Source of the DNA: Promicromonospora iranensis
GTDB taxonomy: Bacteria > Actinomycetota > Actinomycetes > Actinomycetales > Cellulomonadaceae
Length of the DNA stretch: 64,000 bases
Direction: 5' to 3'
Assembly: GCF_028994805.1 (NCBI RefSeq)
Contig: NZ_JAJQQP010000002.1
Coordinates: 372,001 to 436,000, forward strand
The notes under the pieces are model-generated. The model had not been told where the DNA came from. It did not search any database and saw only the letters and a list, made by a program, of their open reading frames with translations. How positions within the stretch are numbered: the stretch's first letter is position 1; every line of letters begins with the position of its first letter. The translations under genes and the position numbers were made by a program. Below, piece by piece: positions 8,980-16,612 of the stretch.

Positions 8980-9357
8980 TCAGCGGCGCCAGCCGAGAAG
9001 GCCGGCGATCTCGTCGGGCAGCGCGAGCGGGTCGAACGGCTTGGCGAGCACGCCGGCGACGGGCAGGTCCTCGTACCGGCGCCGTTCCGCCGGCTGCACC
9101 TTGGCGGTCAGCAGGATCACGGGGATGCTGCGGGTGCGCGGGTCGTCCTGGAGCCTCGTGAACGTGGTCGGTCCGTCCATCGCGGGCATCATCACGTCCA
9201 GGAGGACGGCGTCCGGCGGGTCCGCGCGGCACAGTGCGATCGCCTGGGCGCCGTCGGTGGCGACGTCCACGGTCCACTCGGTGACCGCTTCCAGGCCGAT
9301 GCGGATGACGTCCCGGATCGCCTCTTCGTCGTCCACCACGAGCAGGCGGCGGCTCAT
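8980..9357 (-). CDS. Single-domain response regulator (CheY-like)
   Basis: 125 aa from ATG 9357, a bare receiver domain: acidic pair D9/D10, phospho-acceptor D54 in L-L-D-V-M-M-P, conserved T near 83 and the K-P-F motif near 106-108. There is no output domain, so it must act by protein contact or relay a phosphate. It lies 85 bp upstream of the PAS kinase in the same direction, which makes that kinase the likely partner; the separate sensor-less kinase at 9768 on the other strand is another candidate. Confidence 0.88.
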   Translation of the reverse strand: MSRRLLVVDDEEAIRDVIRIGLEAVTEWTVDVATDGAQAIALCRADPPDAVLLDVMMPAMDGPTTFTRLQDDPRTRSIPVILLTAKVQPAERRRYEDLPVAGVLAKPFDPLALPDEIAGLLGWRR

Positions 9358-9663
9358 CGGGCCGTTCCCGGTCTGGCCGTGTCGAGCAGCTCCGTCTTGA
9401 GCAGCTCCGTGCCGAGCAGCACCAGCATGCGCCGACCCACCTCCTCGCCGTCGGGCCGAGCCCTCCGCGCCGCGTGGCACCGGGTGCCGCCGGGACGAGG
9501 GCTGCCGCCTCCGTTCATGGTGCCACGCCCGGGATCGTCACGGCCCGACGACAGGCGGTGCAGGGCATTCGTGCATACGGTCGAGGCATACGGCGTCGAG
9601 GCATACGGTCGACGTAGCGGGGCGACCAGGGGCGAGGCCGTCCCGTGAGCACGAGGGGGACCG
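9358..9663. other. Divergent intergenic region with three-fold GCATACGG repeat
   Basis: About 306 bp without a convincing gene between the receiver gene (minus) and the small frame plus kinase (plus). It contains three tandem copies of GCATACGG with TCGAG-type spacers at 9573-9612. It presumably holds promoters for both directions. Confidence 0.6.
9573..9612. repeat. Three tandem GCATACGG(CG)TCGAG units
   Basis: Units begin at 9573, 9586 and 9601 with periods of 13 and 15 bp. Such spacing upstream of a kinase transcript suggests binding sites for a regulator, but no family can be named. Confidence 0.55.
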
Positions 9664-9771
9664 ATGACAGACGCTGAAGCGACTCTTCCGTCCGCCACCT
9701 GGTCCGCGCTGATCTCCACGCACAGCGACCGCGACCGGCACCAGAACCACCGACCGGCCGGGCCGGAATGA
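9664..9771 (+). CDS. Putative 35-aa leader protein coupled to kinase
   Basis: An ATG at 9664 with the purine-rich GAGGGGG element upstream opens a 35-codon frame whose TGA overlaps the ATG of the following kinase (ATGA at 9768-9771). The product is hydrophilic, His- and Arg-rich at its C-terminus (H-S-D-R-D-R-H-Q-N-H-R), with no signal peptide or membrane segment. It may be a real small protein or a translational-coupling leader. I do not recognise a family. Confidence 0.4.
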   Translation: MTDAEATLPSATWSALISTHSDRDRHQNHRPAGPE

Positions 9772-10514
9772 CCCCGCGCTCGCCCGATGACCTGGCCGAT
9801 GTCGTCGGGCACGAGCTGCGGTCGCCCCTGACCTCGGTGCTCGGCTACGCCCAGCTCCTGGGCGCGGACACCCTGACCGAGGAGCAGCGGCACTACGTGG
9901 CCGTCATCGAGCGCAACGGCCGCCGCCTGCTGCGCCTGATTGACGAGGTGCTGGTCAGCGCGCAGCTCTCGGCCGGAGAGTTCAGTGTCGCCCGGCGCGA
10001 CGTGGACCTGGCCGGCGTGGTGCGCACCTGCGGCGACGAGCTCGGTCCGGCGGCCCGGGGCGCCGGGGTGTCGCTCACGGTGACGGCCCCCGGTCCGGCC
10101 CACGTGTCGGGAGACCGCGAGCTCCTGGCGCAGCTGGTCACGAGCCTGCTGGACGGCGCGCTCAAGCGCACCCAGCGCGGCGGCGCGGTGACGGTACGGG
10201 TGACGACGCGGGCTGCCACACCGGAGACGACACCGGAGGTGGTGATCGAGGTCGCCGACACCGGGGCAGGGCTCGGGCCCGAGGAGCTCGACAGGCTCGG
10301 CGTACGGCTCTACCGGTCGCGCGGCGTGGAGGGCGGCGTGGAGGACGGAACCGGTGGGGCGCTCGGGATCGGCGTCGGGCTACCCGTCGCGCGGGCCATC
10401 ACGGACGCACACGGGGGCACACTGCGTGCTGACAGCCCGAGCGGTGCCGGAACCACGGTCACGGTGATCCTGGCGAAGTGTTCGGCGACGAGGGACGGGT
10501 CCACACCTCACTGA
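9768..10514 (+). CDS. Sensor-less soluble histidine kinase
   Basis: 248 aa starting at an ATG overlapping the preceding small frame. The protein begins almost directly with a HisKA domain (phospho-acceptor H15 in G-H-E-L-R-S-P-L) and continues with a HATPase domain, D-T-G-A-G-L as G1 and a G-I-G-V-G-L-P-V segment as G2. The N box is degenerate (L-L-D-G-A-L-K rather than L-x-x-N-A), so ATP binding may be weak. There is no sensory, membrane or receiver domain, so it must depend on partner proteins. The nearest receiver protein is encoded divergently at 8980-9357. Confidence 0.82.
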   Translation: MTPRSPDDLADVVGHELRSPLTSVLGYAQLLGADTLTEEQRHYVAVIERNGRRLLRLIDEVLVSAQLSAGEFSVARRDVDLAGVVRTCGDELGPAARGAGVSLTVTAPGPAHVSGDRELLAQLVTSLLDGALKRTQRGGAVTVRVTTRAATPETTPEVVIEVADTGAGLGPEELDRLGVRLYRSRGVEGGVEDGTGGALGIGVGLPVARAITDAHGGTLRADSPSGAGTTVTVILAKCSATRDGSTPH

Positions 10515-10627
10515 GCGCGCTCCAGCGGTCCCGGGTCACCAGGGCGTACGGCGTGGCGTTGACCGCGGCGGTGCGTTCCAGGAGTCCGGCGATGAGCTGC
10601 GAGCGCCTGGAGGTCGTCAGGCACGTG

Positions 10628-11659
10628 TCACTCGATGGCGGCCGCCAGCGGATGGGACCGGATGGCCGCGGCGAGCTCACCCTCGATGCGGTCGAGGTAG
10701 ACACCGGTGGTGGCGATCGAGGCGTGCCCGAGCAGCTCGGCGACGACCTTGACGTCCCACCCGTCCGCCACGAGCAGGGTCGCCGTGGTGTGCCGCAGCG
10801 CGTGCGGGGTGGCCTCACGCTGGTACGGAGCGGGCATCCGGCGCACGGCGCGGGACAGCAGCGCCCGGATCGCCTGGGTGTCGATACGGCGCCCGCGCCA
10901 GGACAGCAGGAGAGCACGTTGCGCGTCGGCGTCCTGGGGGCGCTTGGCGGCCAGGACGGGGCGCAGGTCGGTGAGGTAGTCGTCCATGGCCCGCGCCAAG
11001 GGTGGGGAGAGCGTCACCGTGCGCGTGCTGCCCCCCTTGCCGCGGATACGCCAGGTGGTCCGCTCGGGCTCACGGGAGACGTCGTCGACGTCGGTACGCG
11101 CGAGCTCCGAGACCCGCGGGCCGAGGACCAGCAGGAGCGCCACCACCAGCCGGTCACGCAGGGCGAGGTCCTGGTCGGTGCGCGCCGGCGTGTCCGACGG
11201 CGGCGTCGTCAGCAGGCTGCGTGCCGCACCCGCCGACAGCGCCGTGCGGGCGGTGCGCAGCGTGCCACGCACCTTCGCCGGCGGAGCGGCCCACTGCATC
11301 GGGTCCGCCTGCACCCAGCACTCACGGGCGGCATACGCGAAGAACCGGGTCACCGACTGTCGGAACCGGTTGACCGTCGCGGTGCTGCGCCCGGGACCTG
11401 GCTTGCGGTCCGGGTCCGTGTACCGGGCGTCCGGCGCCGACTGGTACCGCACCAGCACCGTGTCGACGTCGGACCCCGTGACGTCGTCCAGGATGCGCTC
11501 GCGGCCCGTCAGCCGACCGAACTCGGTGACGTCGCGCGTGTAGCTGCGTGCCGTGGCGGGCGACAGGACGCCACGGATCGTCTCGACCTCGACCGCCGCG
11601 AGGTAACGACGGGTGGCTTCGGCGACGGTGATGCGCTCGAGGCGCGGGGGAGCGACCAT
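10628..11659 (-). CDS. Tyrosine recombinase / integrase (XerC/D-like)
   Basis: 343 aa from ATG 11659. An N-terminal SAM-like core-binding domain (about 10-115) precedes the catalytic domain with R182 (G-P-R-V-S-E-L), K208 (G-K-G-G), H286-x-x-R289, H312 (L-L-G-H-A-S) and the nucleophile Y321. All catalytic residues are present. It is convergent with the kinase and has no phage or plasmid genes around it, so it may be a remnant of an integrated element or a resident recombinase. It is not obviously housekeeping XerC or XerD: the linker is longer and the context differs. Confidence 0.87.
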   Translation of the reverse strand: MVAPPRLERITVAEATRRYLAAVEVETIRGVLSPATARSYTRDVTEFGRLTGRERILDDVTGSDVDTVLVRYQSAPDARYTDPDRKPGPGRSTATVNRFRQSVTRFFAYAARECWVQADPMQWAAPPAKVRGTLRTARTALSAGAARSLLTTPPSDTPARTDQDLALRDRLVVALLLVLGPRVSELARTDVDDVSREPERTTWRIRGKGGSTRTVTLSPPLARAMDDYLTDLRPVLAAKRPQDADAQRALLLSWRGRRIDTQAIRALLSRAVRRMPAPYQREATPHALRHTTATLLVADGWDVKVVAELLGHASIATTGVYLDRIEGELAAAIRSHPLAAAIE

Positions 11660-11866
11660 GACCGTCACCCTAGGCGGGACCACTGACACTCCCGATATGC
11701 CGGAATATCCTCCTGACCTGCGGCGCAACCCACACCTCTCGACAGGTACACCCGCACCCGGCAGGACGGCGCGGGCCTGGCCGAGACACCGCACCACGAC
11801 GAGCACCACCACGGTCCGGCCGACGGCGCTCGCGGCCACCCACCAGGGCCGTGATTCAATCCGCTG

Positions 11867-12913
11867 GTGCGTGCCATCGTCTTCGACCAGTTCCAGGGCC
11901 CCGCCGACGTCCGCGAGGTGCCCGATCCGCGGGCTCCCGACGGGGGCGTGGTCGTGCGGGTGCACGCCACCGGCCTCTGCCTGAGCGACTGGCACGCCTG
12001 GGCCGGGCACGACGACGACATCACCACCCTGCCGCACGTCCCCGGTCACGAGCTCGCCGGCACCGTCGCCGCGGTCGGCGCCGGCGTCACGAGATGGCAG
12101 GTGGGGGACCGGGTGACCGTTCCGTTCGTCAGCGGCTGCGGCACCTGCGAGTGGTGCCTCGGTGGGCAGGCGCAGGTCTGCCCCGACCAGACCCAGCCCG
12201 GCTTCACGCACTGGGGCTCCTACGCCGAGCTGGTCACGCTGCACTCGGCCGACGCCAACCTGGTCGCCGTCCCCGACGACGTCTCCTTCGAGACGGCGGC
12301 GAGCCTCGGCTGCCGTTTCGCCACCGCCTACCGCGCGGTGGCCGGCCGGGCGCAGGTCAGGGCAGGGGAGTGGGTGGCGGTGGTCGGCGCGGGCGGCGTC
12401 GGGCTCAGCGCGATCATGGTCGCCGTCGCCCGCGGAGCACGCGTCGTCGCGGTCGACCGGTCGGCGGCCGCCCTGGACGCGGCCCGTCGTGCCGGGGCCG
12501 AGCGCACCGTGCTGGCCGACGGCCTCGACGTACCCTCCGTCGTCCAGCAGGTGACCGACGGCGGCGCGCACGTCGCCGTGGACGCCGTCGGGAGCGAGCA
12601 GACGTGCGCCGACGCGATCGGCAGCCTGCGCCGTCAGGGGCGCCACGTCCAGGTGGGCCTGTTCGCGCCCGCCGACGGCGGCCCGCGCGTGCCGATGGGC
12701 CGGGTGATCGCCTGGGAGCTCGATGTGCTCGGCAGCCACGGCATGGCGGCTGCCGACTATCCCGAGATGCTGGAGCTGGTCGTGTCCGGCGCGCTGCGAC
12801 CCCAGGACCTGCTCGACCGCGTGGTCGGCCTGGCGGAGGCGGCAGCGCTCCTGCCGACCATGGACACGACGCCGCGCGCCGGCATGGTCGTGCTGGACCC
12901 GCGCCGGGCCTGA
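11867..12913 (+). CDS. Zinc-dependent alcohol dehydrogenase (MDR family)
   Basis: 348 aa from GTG 11867. Catalytic zinc ligands C38 and H61-E62 (G-H-E) and the four structural-zinc cysteines C91, C94, C97 and C105 are visible, followed by the Rossmann motif V-G-A-G-G-V-G-L and an acidic residue at the end of the next strand (A-V-D-R-S), which favours NAD over NADP. It is a medium-chain dehydrogenase of the AdhP/threonine-dehydrogenase type, oxidising an alcohol to aldehyde or ketone. The substrate is not evident and it stands alone. Confidence 0.88.
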   Translation: MRAIVFDQFQGPADVREVPDPRAPDGGVVVRVHATGLCLSDWHAWAGHDDDITTLPHVPGHELAGTVAAVGAGVTRWQVGDRVTVPFVSGCGTCEWCLGGQAQVCPDQTQPGFTHWGSYAELVTLHSADANLVAVPDDVSFETAASLGCRFATAYRAVAGRAQVRAGEWVAVVGAGGVGLSAIMVAVARGARVVAVDRSAAALDAARRAGAERTVLADGLDVPSVVQQVTDGGAHVAVDAVGSEQTCADAIGSLRRQGRHVQVGLFAPADGGPRVPMGRVIAWELDVLGSHGMAAADYPEMLELVVSGALRPQDLLDRVVGLAEAAALLPTMDTTPRAGMVVLDPRRA

Positions 12914-12969
12914 CCTGCCACGACACCCCGGCCTGCCGCGATCGAGGTGGTGCGGTCAGGTGGTGCTGC

Positions 12970-13656
12970 TCAGGTGGCCCAGCGCAGCACCGCGTCCAGC
13001 GGGGCCGGTACCCGGTCCAGCGGCAGTGCCTCCGCCAGGCGACGCCCGTAGCGCTCCTTGCGCCCTCCCTTGGACCCGATGAAGCGGTGCAGCTGCTGAG
13101 TGGTGGTGCGCTCGCGCTGAGCCGGCTGTCCCTGCAGCCGCTCGAAGCTGCGCAGCTCGCCCTCCGCATCGATCAGGGCGAGGAACCCCTCGACGCCGAC
13201 CGCCCGGATGAGCTCGTCCTCCAGGTCCCGGTCGCAACGGAAGAAACCGAGATCGGTCAGGGGAGTGGTCGCCGCGAACGGGCGCAGGCCCACGCGGTCG
13301 AGCCCTTTGATGACGAAGCGTTCCTCCGCGGCGTCGTACAGGCCGCCCAGGCGCAGGTCCTGCCCGCCGAGCGCGACGAGATGGTGCCCGATGTTGGTGA
13401 TACCGCCCATCGCGAGAACCTGCACCCCGAGGTCGGCGAGGGGGAGGCCCAGCCGTGCGGCGAGCGTCTCCACCGCCGCACGATCACTCTCACCCTCCAC
13501 GAGCACCGCGGTGCTCGTGGAGGCGGCGAGGACTCCTGCGAGGTTCATGGTCTCCGGATCGTATGTCTTCACCCGGGGAGGAGCCGCAGCATTTCCGCCG
13601 GTGCTACTGTGTTGATCTTCGTTGCTGTCGTTAGACCGTTGTGTTGCGCTATACAC
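12970..13656 (-). CDS. Stand-alone OLD-like TOPRIM protein
   Basis: 228 aa from GTG 13656; an internal ATG at 13548 is a possible alternative start. The TOPRIM fold is seen in V-L-V-E-G-E-S-D (catalytic Glu and Asp), the G-G-I-T-N-I-G segment, and a later G-L-Y-D-A-A-E-E acidic patch. This is the nuclease half found at the C-terminus of OLD-family endonucleases; here the ABC ATPase half is missing. A C-terminal helical part with K-G-G-R-K-E-R-Y is probably the DNA-contacting end seen in such proteins. It may work with an ATPase encoded elsewhere or act alone. It lies next to a repeat-rich noncoding gap and an imperfect palindrome overlaps its start. Confidence 0.72.
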   Translation of the reverse strand: MYSATQRSNDSNEDQHSSTGGNAAAPPRVKTYDPETMNLAGVLAASTSTAVLVEGESDRAAVETLAARLGLPLADLGVQVLAMGGITNIGHHLVALGGQDLRLGGLYDAAEERFVIKGLDRVGLRPFAATTPLTDLGFFRCDRDLEDELIRAVGVEGFLALIDAEGELRSFERLQGQPAQRERTTTQQLHRFIGSKGGRKERYGRRLAEALPLDRVPAPLDAVLRWAT

Positions 13657-13658
13657 AA
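13639..13658. promoter_or_regulatory. Imperfect palindrome at start of the TOPRIM gene
   Basis: TTGTGT and ACACAA arms enclose 8 bp and overlap the GTG start at 13656. This would be a natural autoregulatory or roadblock site, but no cognate regulator is recognised. Confidence 0.35.
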
Positions 13659-13890
13659 TGCTTTAGAGTTCTTGCCGAGCAGGGGTGAGCTCAGGGTCTC
13701 GTGAGGACCTCAGGCCGCGTGGGGAGCGGGGTGGAGCGCCGCCGATCACGAGGCCCGTTCTGGCAGCGATTCTCGCTGCTGTCCCAGGCCGGCGCAGTGC
13801 TGCTCGGGGAACCGATCGAGCACAGCCGATCGAGCACCTGCCGGGCTGCTCAAGCGGTGCAGTGCTCGGGGGCGGAACGGCGGTCCGTGA

Positions 13891-13927
13891 GATCGGTCCG
13901 TTGCATCCTTGAGATCGGTCCGTTGCA
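13891..13927 (+). repeat. Two direct copies of a 15-bp repeat
   Basis: GATCGGTCCGTTGCA occurs at 13891-13905 and 13913-13927. Its core TCGGTCCGTTGC recurs with one change in the neighbouring inverted repeat. Confidence 0.85.
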
Positions 13928-13941
13928 CGGGGCGGCACGTC

Positions 13942-14005
13942 ACTTCGGTCGGTTGCTCTGACTTCGGTCAATCAACCGACCGATGTCAGAGCAACCGACC
14001 GAAGT
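13942..14005. repeat. Perfect 21-bp inverted repeat with nested 6-bp stem
   Basis: Arms at 13942-13962 and 13985-14005 are exact reverse complements (21/21). Inside, TCGGTC at 13964-13969 pairs with GACCGA at 13978-13983, leaving an 8-base loop. A further related half-copy is at 14021-14040 (GCAAGCGACCGAAGTCAGAG). It is too long for an ordinary operator and lacks a U tract, so a terminator is not the obvious reading. Confidence 0.85.
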
Positions 14006-14171
14006 CAAGGATGGCGCCCCGCAAGCGACCGAAGTCAGAGAGCTTCGCCGAGGGTGATCCCGCCTCGGGCTCGACGTGAGCGCACTACGACGAGCACAGG
14101 ATGCAGCCACGATGCAGCCACAAGCCCACGAGCGGGGCAGTAGATCAAGGCTTCCTTCTCGCCGTAATGAC

Positions 14172-14185
14172 ATAATGTACATTAT
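14172..14185. promoter_or_regulatory. Perfect AT-rich palindrome, candidate operator
   Basis: ATAATGTACATTAT is a perfect 14-bp palindrome in otherwise very GC-rich DNA, 64 bp upstream of the nucleotidyltransferase gene. Its form suits a dimeric helix-turn-helix repressor; the family is not determinable. Confidence 0.5.
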
Positions 14186-14249
14186 CGGTTGTCGACCAGC
14201 TGCCGGTTGATCTGGCTCTACGGGCCCGTCCTGAAGCGAACGTGGCGCC

Positions 14250-15188
14250 GTGGCGTGCCAGACTGCGGCCGTGGCTCAGCACACGTCGCACACGTCCTCT
14301 CCCTACGAACCGGCGCCCCGAGCAGCGCCTGAACGAGTGCCTGAACCAACGCCCGACGCCTCGCCCGAAGCGCCCGCCGCCGCTCAGCCACCTGAGCCGT
14401 CGCCTGAGCCGTCGTCCTCTGACTTATCGCCCGACCGAGCGCCATCGGGACCGGCCGAGCTCGTCGAGCACCTGACGCGTTGGGCGTGCGAGACCCCGTG
14501 GGTCGAGTGGCTCGAGCTCGCCGGCTCCCTGGGACGAGGCGCCGGCGACGAGCTCTCCGACATCGACGCCGGCGTCGGCCTGCTGGACGGCGGTGACCCC
14601 GACGCGGTCGAACGTGCCGTGACCGGGTTCGCGCCCACCGCCGCGGTGCTGCGCCAGCCCTTCGGGCCGGACACCACCCACCTCGTCAGCATCTACCAGG
14701 ACGGCCGACAGCTCTCGCTCGTCGTCATGCCGTGCACCACGCGCACCGGCCTCGCCCCCGAAGCGACCGCCCTGGTGGACAAATCGGGCAGGTTGGCGAC
14801 CGCGCTGGACCGGGCGACGTGGGACCCGGATGCCGCACGACGCCGCGAATGGGCCTTTCTCGCGTGCATCGCCGCAGGTGACGCGCTCAAGCATGCTCGT
14901 AGGGGCGCGTACTGGAGAGCGCTGCGCAGCCTGACCGAGGCTCGCGACCTGTACCTGCAGCTGATTGCCGCACGGGAGCAGGTCGTCTTTCCGCAGTTCG
15001 GGGCCGTCAGCCTGGAGAACGCGGGCCGGCCCGTACCTGATGAGCTCGCCGCCACCCTGGTCGGCTCCCCCGGCCGGCAGCCGATCGTCGACGCCGTCGA
15101 AGCACTCGTGTCACTCCTGGCCCCGTTCGTCCGGGAACACGACCTCGAGGAGCTCTGCGACGCGCTTCGCCTGGACGTCCCACGATGA
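14250..15188 (+). CDS. Nucleotidyltransferase, aminoglycoside-adenylyltransferase-like
   Basis: 312 aa from GTG 14250; GTG 14271 is an equal alternative because no Shine-Dalgarno is clear. After a 65-residue Pro/Ala/Ser-rich, probably disordered leader comes the pol-beta nucleotidyltransferase signature G92-S93 ... D104-x-D106. A helical C-terminal half follows, with a kinked region resembling that of AadE/LinB-type enzymes. It could transfer a nucleotide to a small molecule such as an antibiotic, but resistance is not demonstrated. It overlaps the following dehydrogenase gene (ATGA). Confidence 0.78.
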   Translation: MACQTAAVAQHTSHTSSPYEPAPRAAPERVPEPTPDASPEAPAAAQPPEPSPEPSSSDLSPDRAPSGPAELVEHLTRWACETPWVEWLELAGSLGRGAGDELSDIDAGVGLLDGGDPDAVERAVTGFAPTAAVLRQPFGPDTTHLVSIYQDGRQLSLVVMPCTTRTGLAPEATALVDKSGRLATALDRATWDPDAARRREWAFLACIAAGDALKHARRGAYWRALRSLTEARDLYLQLIAAREQVVFPQFGAVSLENAGRPVPDELAATLVGSPGRQPIVDAVEALVSLLAPFVREHDLEELCDALRLDVPR

Positions 15189-16156
15189 GCGCCGAGCACA
15201 CGACCGCAGACCTGGCCGAGGCGCTCCGCATCAGTCCGACGGTCCGGCTCGGGGACGACGTCGAGCCCGGCTGGCGGGACGCGATCGCTGCCTGGGCCCG
15301 CTCACGGGATCTGGAGATCACGGGCCCCGAGGTCACCGGGCGCGCCGCGACGCTCGCGATCACGACCACGCCCGGCAACGCGGCAGGAGCGGCCTGGGTG
15401 CACTCCCCCTACGCTGGTGTCGAGCACCTGGCGCCGGCGCTGCCCGGCCACGTGCTCCTGACCCGCACGACCGGGACCATGCCGCAGCGCATCGCCGAGT
15501 ACGTGCTCGCCTGGGTCCTTGCCGAACGCTGGCAGACGGCGCGCTACGTCGCCGACTCGGCGTCAGCCACCTGGGACCCGTCGGACCCGCCGGCGCCACC
15601 GGGACGCAACGGGACCGTCGTCGTCGGCACGGGCGCCATGGGCACGGCGATCGCCCGGACCCTGGCCACCCTCGGGCACCACGTCACAGGCCTCAGCAGG
15701 AGCGGGCGCCCCGATGCCCCCTTCGACGCCGTACTCCCCCTCGGCGGGACGCCCGACCCGTCCGCTCTGGACGGACTGGACGGCCCAGGGGTCGACGTCC
15801 TGGTACTCGCGCTCCCCCACACCCCGCAGACCACCGGACTGATCACACCGGAGTTCCTGCGGGCGTTCGACGGCGTGCACCTGGTCAATATCGGCCGCGG
15901 GTCGGCGGTCCGCACGGACACGCTGCTGGACGCGATCGCCACCGGCCACGTGCGCCACGCCACGCTCGACGTCACCGAGGAAGAACCGCTCGGCCCCTCC
16001 TCTCCCCTGTGGCGCCGCCCCGAGGTCACCATCACGCCCCACGTCTCGGGCCTGACGCTGCCGTCCGACGTCGTGGCCGGCCTCGACGCCGCGCTCTCCC
16101 AGGTCCGTGCCGGCGTCCGTCCGACGTCGGCGGTCGCGCTGGACCGCGGCTACTGA
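15185..16156 (+). CDS. D-isomer 2-hydroxyacid dehydrogenase family protein
   Basis: 323 aa, ATG overlapping the previous stop. The Rossmann motif V-G-T-G-A-M-G, the substrate-binding R in I-G-R-G-S, the catalytic E in T-E-E-E-P and H in T-P-H-V-S-G are all present. The arrangement resembles glyoxylate/hydroxypyruvate reductases (GhrA type). It reduces a 2-oxoacid with NAD(P)H; the substrate is uncertain. Coupling to a nucleotidyltransferase is unexpected and may be coincidental. Confidence 0.87.
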   Translation: MSAEHTTADLAEALRISPTVRLGDDVEPGWRDAIAAWARSRDLEITGPEVTGRAATLAITTTPGNAAGAAWVHSPYAGVEHLAPALPGHVLLTRTTGTMPQRIAEYVLAWVLAERWQTARYVADSASATWDPSDPPAPPGRNGTVVVGTGAMGTAIARTLATLGHHVTGLSRSGRPDAPFDAVLPLGGTPDPSALDGLDGPGVDVLVLALPHTPQTTGLITPEFLRAFDGVHLVNIGRGSAVRTDTLLDAIATGHVRHATLDVTEEEPLGPSSPLWRRPEVTITPHVSGLTLPSDVVAGLDAALSQVRAGVRPTSAVALDRGY

Positions 16157-16171
16157 CTCACGCTGAGCCGG

Positions 16172-16579
16172 TCATGTCTCGAGCTGAGCCAGCCGCTGTG
16201 GTGCGGGCTGTGGTTCTGGTCGGTCGACCTGTGCGGCGAGGTTCTGGGGCGCCTGGATGCAGTAGGAGTCGGTGAGGAGCTCGGCGAGCTCGTCCCAGTC
16301 GGTGTCCTGGTCGAGGATCATGCCGACGACGTTGGTGCCCCAGCTGGCCTTGAAGTACTGAGGGCCGAGGTGCTGGAACGCTTCGACCTCGTCCGGCTCA
16401 GCGCGGAAGGTGATGCGGACGAGGCCGTCCTCTCCTCCGAACACGTGGCCTACGGTCGCGTCCCGGACCTTCCAGGCGAGGCCGGTCCAGGCGTCGTGCT
16501 CGTTGCACTCCGGAAGGTGCTCCAGGATGGCGGTGAGGCGCTGGACGGTGTCGGTCGGGACGGGGGCTCTCTCGGTCAC
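16172..16579 (-). CDS. MmcQ/YjbR-family DNA-binding-fold protein
   Basis: 135 aa from ATG 16579. The cyclic-MmcQ/YjbR pattern is clear: an N-terminal helix, the W-x-x-L-A-W-K-V segment, a beta strand V-R-I-T-F-R-A, then L-G-P-Q-Y-F-K-A-S-W-G-T and the closing W-D-E-L-A-E-L-L helix. The fold is DNA-binding-like but the function is unknown for most members. The C-terminal 20 residues are Pro/Gln-rich. It is convergent with the dehydrogenase gene, leaving 15 bp. Confidence 0.8.
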   Translation of the reverse strand: MTERAPVPTDTVQRLTAILEHLPECNEHDAWTGLAWKVRDATVGHVFGGEDGLVRITFRAEPDEVEAFQHLGPQYFKASWGTNVVGMILDQDTDWDELAELLTDSYCIQAPQNLAAQVDRPEPQPAPQRLAQLET

Positions 16580-16612
16580 GGCAGGAGTCTTGCACCTGTC
16601 ACTGACACCGCC

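Larger units (their letters stand above)
13657..14249. other. Repeat-rich 0.6-kb intergenic region
   Basis: I see no convincing coding sequence here. The stretch is less GC-rich than its surroundings and holds two copies of CCGATCGAGCAC (13812 and 13826), two copies of GATCGGTCCGTTGCA (13891, 13913), a 64-nt nested inverted repeat (13942-14005), a partial further copy (14021-14040) and an AT-rich palindrome (14172-14185). It may be a degraded small mobile element or a regulatory RNA locus. Confidence 0.6.

Noticed and set aside
10459-10640. A minus-strand reading frame after the recombinase whose translation looks protein-like
   Set aside because: It overlaps the recombinase gene in another frame, has no ribosome-binding site or good start, and no family can be recognised, so it was not listed as a gene.
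13663-14182. Two minus-strand frames in the repeat-rich gap
   Set aside because: Their products consist largely of repeat-derived sequence and show no domain; the region is better described as noncoding.
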